Positions 59,067 through 64,000 of a stretch of DNA of 64,000 nt are shown in pieces. The number at the start of each line of letters is the position of its first letter. Position 1 is the first letter of the stretch. The position numbers were made by a program, and so were the translations under genes. The notes under the pieces are model-generated. The model made no database searches, had not been told where the DNA came from, and was given only the letters and a program-made list of their open reading frames with translations. Source of the stretch: CBDBJQ01 sp965206405 (GTDB taxonomy: Bacteria > Pseudomonadota > Alphaproteobacteria > UBA8366). The DNA lies in NCBI GenBank assembly GCA_965206405.1, contig CBDBJQ010000006.1, positions 2,108,001 through 2,172,000 of the forward strand. Direction: 5' to 3'.

Positions 59067-59744
59067 ATGGACTGGGAAGCAATCCGATTCAGTTTCTTCA
59101 ACTGGGACAGCGTGAAATACGTCTACCCTCTGCTGCTGCAGGGCTGGTGGATGACCATCAAACTGTGTGTTTCCGTGGTACCCTTGGGCTTTGCACTCGG
59201 GGCCTGGATTGCCACCGTCTACAGTTTCAACATCCGACCCGTGAACTGGGCGCTTATCGCCTTTGTCGATTTTTTCCGCTCGATCCCGCCCCTGGTCCTG
59301 CTCATCTACACGGTTTACGGCCTGCCCTTGATAGGCTGGGACGTGCCGGCCTTCGGCGCCGTGCTGGTCGCCTTCACGCTGAACAGTTCCGCCTATTATG
59401 GCGAAATTATCCGTGCCGGAATCGAGAGTATCCCGAGAGGCCAGATGGAAGCGGCGCGTTCGACCGGGCTCAACCCGCTGAAAGCGATGTTTTACATTGT
59501 CCTGCCGCAGGCCGTGCGCAACGTGGCGCCGGATTTGACCTCGAACACCATAGAGCTGATCAAGGCGACCTCCATTGCCAGCGTCGTTGCCCTGCCAGAG
59601 CTACTGCGCATGGGGCGCGTTTCCCAGAACCTTGTGCACAATGCAACGCCATTGCTCGCAGCAGCGGTGATCTACCTGATAATGCTGTGGCCCATGGTGC
59701 GACTCCTCTCAAGACTGGAGCGCCAGATGATGTCGGCGCGCTGA
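59067..59744 (+). CDS. amino-acid ABC transporter permease (second)
   Basis: A 225-residue permease of the same family. The EAA loop is SIPRGQMEAARSTGLNPL. It follows the first permease by 22 bases. The two differ in sequence throughout and form a heterodimeric channel. Confidence 0.94.
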   Translation: MDWEAIRFSFFNWDSVKYVYPLLLQGWWMTIKLCVSVVPLGFALGAWIATVYSFNIRPVNWALIAFVDFFRSIPPLVLLIYTVYGLPLIGWDVPAFGAVLVAFTLNSSAYYGEIIRAGIESIPRGQMEAARSTGLNPLKAMFYIVLPQAVRNVAPDLTSNTIELIKATSIASVVALPELLRMGRVSQNLVHNATPLLAAAVIYLIMLWPMVRLLSRLERQMMSAR

Positions 59745-59760
59745 CAACCGCCCAGAGACG

Positions 59761-59800
59761 GCGATGCGGCGATGCGGCGATGCGGCGATGCGGAGATACG
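59761..59800. repeat. 8-bp tandem repeat upstream of the MmgE/PrpD gene
   Basis: Four copies of gcgatgcg plus a decayed fifth (gagatacg), ending next to the GAGAGACAGG ribosome site of the following gene. Confidence 0.85.
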
Positions 59801-59810
59801 GAGAGACAGG

Positions 59811-61175
59811 ATGGCTGGTTATCTCGACCAGGTGAGTACATTTATCGCAGACACGGGCTACGACGACCTGCCTGTTGAGGCCGTCGACCGGGCACGGCGC
59901 GTCATCGCCGATACCATCGCGGCTATTGCCGCAGGTTCGGCCGAGCCGGAAGTGGTCGCCCTCACCGAGAGAATGGCAGTCGCCGACGGCCCTTCGAGCC
60001 TGATTGGCCCGGGCGGGCGCTGTACCCCGGCGACAGCCGCCTTCCTGAACGGGACGGCGGGCACGTTTCTCGAGCTTGATGAAGGCAACCAGTTCAGCCG
60101 CGGTCATCCGGGTGTCCACGCCCTGCCTTCGGCCCTAGCGCTGGCCGAGAAAATCGGTGCGCCGGGAAAGGATTTCCTGACTGCGATCGTGCTTGGCTAC
60201 GAGATCGGCGCACGTATCGGAATCGCGGCAAAGATCCTTCCTACCATGCACCCCCACGGAACCTGGGGAACCGTCAGTGCAGCCGTGGCAGTCGCGAAAC
60301 TAATGGGTGCGACAGCCGAACAAATCCGTGAAACCATTAACATCGCCTCGACCCTTGGCCTCGCCACCAGCCGCCAGACCATGCTGCAGGGCGGCACGGT
60401 GCGGAACAGTTTTTCCGGGTTTTCCGGCCAGATCGGCCTCATGGCCTGGGACATGCTGGAAAGTGGCTTCACCGGCGAAGCCGACGGGCTTACGACGATC
60501 TGGAGTTCGGTGATTTCCACGGAATGGAACCCGGAAGAGATGACCAACGAACTCGGCAGTCGGTACGAGATCGCCCGGAACTATTTCAAGCGTCATGCCT
60601 GCTGCCGCTACAACCACGGCACCCTCGATGCCATCGCCATGATTGCAGCCGAACGCGGCGGCCTGTCTGCCAACGAAATCGCGCATGTCCGGGTCGAAAC
60701 CTATTCGCTGGCCGCCGAACTCTCTGATAGGACCCCGAAGAACACCCTTGCGGGCAAGTTCTCGGTACCCTTTGCCGTCGCTTCGGTCCTGATCAACGAA
60801 TCAAGCGGTGTCGAGAGCTTCACCTGGGACAAGATCCGGGACCCCGCCATCCAGGCCTTCGCTGACAAGATCGAGGTCGTCGAGGATCCTGCCCTGACCG
60901 CGATGATGCCGGATTTCCGGCCCTCGCGGGTGATCGTTGAATTGAATGACGGCACCACCCTCACGGCCGAGGCGAAAACCAACCGGGGTGATACCGAGGA
61001 TCCCTATGGGGATGACGAGCTGGATCAGAAGTTTTTCGAGGTAACCAGCCGGGTCTGGACGGATGCAACCGCCAGCAAGGTCTACGATCAGTGCTTTGCC
61101 GTCGACCGCCTTGATGACATCAACCAGCTGACCGAGCAGTTCGCTGGCGGTGATTGCCTGCGGCCTCATAGTTAG
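59811..61175 (+). CDS. MmgE/PrpD family protein
   Basis: A 454-residue protein of the 2-methylcitrate dehydratase/immune-responsive-gene-1 fold. DTIAAIAAGSAEPEV near the start, FLNGTAGTFLELDEGNQF, GVHALPSALALAEK and HPHGTWGTVSAAVA are family-typical. Members act as dehydratases, decarboxylases or racemases. Its operon with an amino-acid transporter suggests a role on an imported carboxylate. The start follows the 8-bp repeat. Confidence 0.9.
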   Translation: MAGYLDQVSTFIADTGYDDLPVEAVDRARRVIADTIAAIAAGSAEPEVVALTERMAVADGPSSLIGPGGRCTPATAAFLNGTAGTFLELDEGNQFSRGHPGVHALPSALALAEKIGAPGKDFLTAIVLGYEIGARIGIAAKILPTMHPHGTWGTVSAAVAVAKLMGATAEQIRETINIASTLGLATSRQTMLQGGTVRNSFSGFSGQIGLMAWDMLESGFTGEADGLTTIWSSVISTEWNPEEMTNELGSRYEIARNYFKRHACCRYNHGTLDAIAMIAAERGGLSANEIAHVRVETYSLAAELSDRTPKNTLAGKFSVPFAVASVLINESSGVESFTWDKIRDPAIQAFADKIEVVEDPALTAMMPDFRPSRVIVELNDGTTLTAEAKTNRGDTEDPYGDDELDQKFFEVTSRVWTDATASKVYDQCFAVDRLDDINQLTEQFAGGDCLRPHS

Positions 61176-61357
61176 CCTTTGTCCGGATTGGTTTGATCAC
61201 AGCCATGTTCAGGCTTCTTTTGCGTCGATCCTGTCGTATTGAGCGTGTGTACTGACGGTCGCCTAATGCTGTGTATTTTATACTTGGCGACTCGCTGACT
61301 CATCCCGTCGTTTTATCCGGCTTCTGTCGCAGTATATCTGCGGGGATATTGAAGCAT

Positions 61358-62191
61358 TTATTCAGCTTGCGCGGCCAGAAGCGCTTCCGCCATTTCGATA
61401 AATCCTGAGGTTCTCGCACCCCGGGTGATCCATCTCGGCAGCGCTTCGCAACGCCGGGCGAGGTCGCTGAGATTAGCGACGCCGACGGCGCACGGGAAAT
61501 AGCCGAACATCGGCGCGTCGTTCGGGGAATCGCCGATAAACACATAGCGGGATTTCTCGGCATCGAGATCAACCCCGAAGAGCGCCGACATCATATCCCT
61601 GGTCATGCTCAGTTTGCTGTGTTCTCCAAACCAGCCGTTGACGTGGATGGAACTCACCCGCGCCGTCGCCCCATGATCCCTGAAGATGGCAACGATGCGC
61701 TCGATGGCCTCATCGTCCAGCGAGGCGACGTCTTCTGCAAAATCTATCGCCAGATCCGTTTCGCGATAGGCCTGATCGGCGGAAATCATCGCACCCTCGA
61801 CTTGCGCCAGCACCTCTTCCCGGATAACCGCCAGGCGCTGCATCTTGTCCATGCGTAATTCCGGTGGATCCGCATAGAGGCGTTGCATGCATTTGTTCGC
61901 TCCGTCATAGCAGAAAGACAGCGCGCCGTTCTCGCCGACCACTGCATCGACAGGCCAGCTGCGCGCAATCATGTCGCACCAACCTGCGGGGCGACCAGTT
62001 ACCGGCACCACCAGCAAGCCAGCACCGCGCAGACGCTCCATGGCATCAAAGGCGCGTGCCGGCACACGGCCCTCGGTTGTCAGCGTATCGTCGATATCGG
62101 TGAACACGCCGGCAATGTCGGCCCGGTCCGCTGCGGACCATTCGACGATGGGATCAAGGGTGGCGGGATCGGATGCATTGGGTGTCGTCAT
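61358..62191 (-). CDS. HAD-superfamily sugar-phosphatase-like protein
   Basis: A 277-residue HAD hydrolase of subfamily IIB (trehalose/mannosyl-phosphoglycerate phosphatase type). VFTDIDDTLTTEG holds the nucleophile Asp, VVPVTGRPAGW the Thr, the lysine lies in EHSKLSMTRD, and VFIGDSPNDAPMFG has the metal-binding Asps. Its ATG overlaps the glpD stop (ATGA). A substrate of glycerol-phosphate or sugar-phosphate type is possible but unproven. Confidence 0.87.
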   Translation of the reverse strand: MTTPNASDPATLDPIVEWSAADRADIAGVFTDIDDTLTTEGRVPARAFDAMERLRGAGLLVVPVTGRPAGWCDMIARSWPVDAVVGENGALSFCYDGANKCMQRLYADPPELRMDKMQRLAVIREEVLAQVEGAMISADQAYRETDLAIDFAEDVASLDDEAIERIVAIFRDHGATARVSSIHVNGWFGEHSKLSMTRDMMSALFGVDLDAEKSRYVFIGDSPNDAPMFGYFPCAVGVANLSDLARRCEALPRWITRGARTSGFIEMAEALLAAQAE

Positions 62192-63858
62192 AGCATCGCC
62201 GCCAGTATCTCGGCGGCGGTCTCGCGCGCCTCAGGAGAAAGATGCACGCCCGCCTTGGTGCGACGCCAGAGAATATCTTCGGGCTCGCGCGCCCATTCGT
62301 ATTTCGCCATGTAATGGGCCTCGCGCTCGTAAAGATCCGAGGCGATTTTCTGCCCCATATCGTTCAGGTCCCTGGCATCGCCGATCACATCCTCGATGCG
62401 GCTTCCATGCCGGCGTGCCAGTCCGGCAATGACCTTTCGATCCCAGTGTTCATGCGCGCGCACCAGACCGTCCACAAACGCCGAAAAATCTTTTGCCGGC
62501 AGATCACCGCCGGGCAGCGCTACCGAGGCCGTCCAGGCACCACCAGAGATATTCAGGACTGGCTCCAGCATGTTCAGGGCTTCTTCGGCCAGGCGTCGAT
62601 ACGTTGTGATCTTGCCACCCATGACCGTCAGCAACGGAGGTTCACCGCCACCATTATCGCCACTGGTACTGCTGGTGCTGGCACCGTTGGTGCTGGCACC
62701 GTTGGTGCTGCCGGCACTTCCGGCCACACCCCCGCCCTCCAGCTCCAGATGATAATCGCGGGTAGCCGCCGCCGGTGTGACGGAATCGTCGTCGCCATAG
62801 AGCGGACGCACCCCGGAATAAGACCAGACGATATCCGCCGCTATGGGCGGCGCCTTCGCAAACCGCCCGACCGCATCGAGCAAATAAGCAATCTCGGTCT
62901 CATCGATATGCGCATCTCTGGCATCGCCCTCATAGGGCACATCCGTGGTGCCGATCAGTGAGAAACTCTCTTCGAAGGGCAGTATGAACACCACACGGCG
63001 GTCGTGATTCTGGAGGATGTAGGCATCCTCGCCATTGCAGCCGGAAAGCTTCGGCACCACGATGTGGCTCCCCTTCACCAGCCGTATATCGCCGCCATGC
63101 GCGCCATGCGCGCCATGCGCTGCGCCATGTGTGCCGCCTGGCGCCGCGCTCGATGGTGCGCCGGAGGCGATGTTATTTCCGGTGTCCACATCCGCTGCAA
63201 CCTGCCCAACCCATGGGCCGGCGGCATTCACCAGACCGCGGGCGACAGCCTCATGTGTTTGACCGGTCATTTCGTCGCGCAGATGGAGATGCCAGGCGCC
63301 GTCACGGCGTTGTGTTTTGAGACAGCGCGTGCGGCAACGGATATCCGCGCCCAGTTCGGCGGCGGCGCGCGCATTGATCACCACCAGCCTTGCATCGTCG
63401 ACCCAGCAATCCCAGTAGGTGAAACCGTGGCGGTAAGTATCGTGCAGCGGCGCGCCCTGGGGTGTCGAGGCGAGGTCGATTGCAGTCGAGCCGGGAATGA
63501 CCTGCCGGCGTGCCAGGTGATCATAGAGAAACAATCCCATCCGGATCAGCAGGCGTGGCCGCATGTCGGGCACGTGCGGCAGCACGAACCGCAGGGGCCT
63601 GACCATGTGCGGCGCGTTCACTGCCAGCACTTCGCGTTCGGCAAGGCTCTCGCGCACAAGCCGGAATTCCCTGTATTCGAGATACCGCAGGCCTCCATGG
63701 ATCAGCTTCGAGCTGTTCGAAGAGGTCGCGCCGCCGAGATCTTCCGCCTCAACCAACAACGTCGAAAAACCGCGCCCGGCGGCATCCCGGGCAATGCCGG
63801 TGCCGTTGATACCGCCGCCGATAATGGCGAGGTCGTATATGCGTGTGGAATCGGGCAT
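62188..63858 (-). CDS. glpD: glycerol-3-phosphate dehydrogenase, FAD-dependent
   Basis: A 556-residue aerobic GlpD that oxidises glycerol 3-phosphate to dihydroxyacetone phosphate and feeds electrons to quinone. It has DLAIIGGGINGTGIARDAAG for FAD, GGATSSNSSKLIHGGLRYL and FSLIGTTDVPYEGD. Two low-complexity inserts occur: GAHGAHGG near residue 246 and STNGASTNGASTSST near residue 390, both coded by 9- and 15-base repeats. The HAD gene follows directly. Confidence 0.94.
   Translation of the reverse strand: MPDSTRIYDLAIIGGGINGTGIARDAAGRGFSTLLVEAEDLGGATSSNSSKLIHGGLRYLEYREFRLVRESLAEREVLAVNAPHMVRPLRFVLPHVPDMRPRLLIRMGLFLYDHLARRQVIPGSTAIDLASTPQGAPLHDTYRHGFTYWDCWVDDARLVVINARAAAELGADIRCRTRCLKTQRRDGAWHLHLRDEMTGQTHEAVARGLVNAAGPWVGQVAADVDTGNNIASGAPSSAAPGGTHGAAHGAHGAHGGDIRLVKGSHIVVPKLSGCNGEDAYILQNHDRRVVFILPFEESFSLIGTTDVPYEGDARDAHIDETEIAYLLDAVGRFAKAPPIAADIVWSYSGVRPLYGDDDSVTPAAATRDYHLELEGGGVAGSAGSTNGASTNGASTSSTSGDNGGGEPPLLTVMGGKITTYRRLAEEALNMLEPVLNISGGAWTASVALPGGDLPAKDFSAFVDGLVRAHEHWDRKVIAGLARRHGSRIEDVIGDARDLNDMGQKIASDLYEREAHYMAKYEWAREPEDILWRRTKAGVHLSPEARETAAEILAAML
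62674..62710. repeat. 15-bp tandem repeat inside glpD
   Basis: About 2.5 copies of ggtgctggcaccgtt, in frame, coding a Ser/Thr/Asn/Gly loop absent from most GlpD proteins. Confidence 0.8.
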
Positions 63859-63893
63859 CGTCTGATTATCTGATTCTGTTATCTGATTCTGGG

Positions 63894-64000
63894 CTAATCC
63901 CCATCGCCGAGGATCAGCACCATGGGCTGATGGTCGGAAGCATCTGTCTCGGTATCGACCATGAGGCCGGTGAGACGCGGGCGAAGATCTTCGGAAACGA
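63894..64000 (-). CDS. C-terminal tail of a gene cut by the window end
   Basis: A 34-codon open end on the minus strand with LRPRLTGLMVDTE and SDHQPMVLIL before the stop. The SDHQP motif near a C-terminus is characteristic of the endonuclease/exonuclease/phosphatase superfamily. It lies 36 bases upstream of glpD in the same direction. Only a family guess is possible. Confidence 0.5.
   Translation of the reverse strand, partial: VSEDLRPRLTGLMVDTETDASDHQPMVLILGDGD

Overview
The window is high-GC DNA that reads like a chromosome segment of an alphaproteobacterium. The exact lineage is inferred; Rhodospirillales-like fits the gene mix. Supporting signs are a long topA with a lysine-rich tail, a cysteine-free L33 protein, a trb-type conjugation cluster with traG, traF and a VirD2-like relaxase, several GcvT/DMGDH-type demethylation enzymes, and TRAP plus polar amino-acid ABC transporters. 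Short in-frame tandem repeats are unusually common at gene ends, in linkers and between genes.

Layout. 1-12.9 kb is ordinary chromosome: 5'-truncated topA, a Nudix hydrolase, rpmG, a double DUF427 protein, a histidine phosphatase, an amidohydrolase, alpha/beta hydrolases, a BRCT-exonuclease, two SDRs and a GlxA/AraC-type regulator. 13.1-18.8 kb is a one-carbon demethylation cluster: DmdA/GcvT-like methyltransferase, MTHFR-like protein, a putative 2-oxoglutarate oxygenase and a DMGDH-like flavoprotein. 19.3-35.8 kb is a conjugation module: traG, a small RHH-like gene, then trbB-C-D-E-J-L-F-G-I on the plus strand. A convergent minus-strand block holds a small HTH gene, the traF peptidase and the relaxase.

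36.2-43.0 kb is a nest of insertion sequences. A broken IS256-type element sits in an IS1016-like element. Next come a BglII-type restriction endonuclease and its methyltransferase, whose start codon overlaps the stop of a broken IS1595-type transposase. That transposase is split by a 977-bp IS5-family element, and its element appears to truncate an IS1380-type transposase. Beyond lie a second IS256 fragment and a second 977-bp IS5 copy in opposite orientation, which abuts the C-terminal barrel of an autotransporter. The coupling of restriction-modification genes to an IS1595 transposase is the most interesting structure here.

43.6-61.2 kb is catabolic: a PuuE-like deacetylase with a TRAP transporter on the minus strand, then hydantoinase B and A, an isochorismatase-fold protein lacking the usual cysteine, an FAD oxidoreductase, an NTF2-like protein, a flavin reductase, a VOC protein, a polar amino-acid ABC transporter with a dead copy of its binding-protein gene upstream, and an MmgE/PrpD protein. 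Together they suggest uptake and opening of cyclic amides or related nitrogen compounds (inference). 61.3-64 kb holds a HAD phosphatase, glpD and the tail of a further gene.
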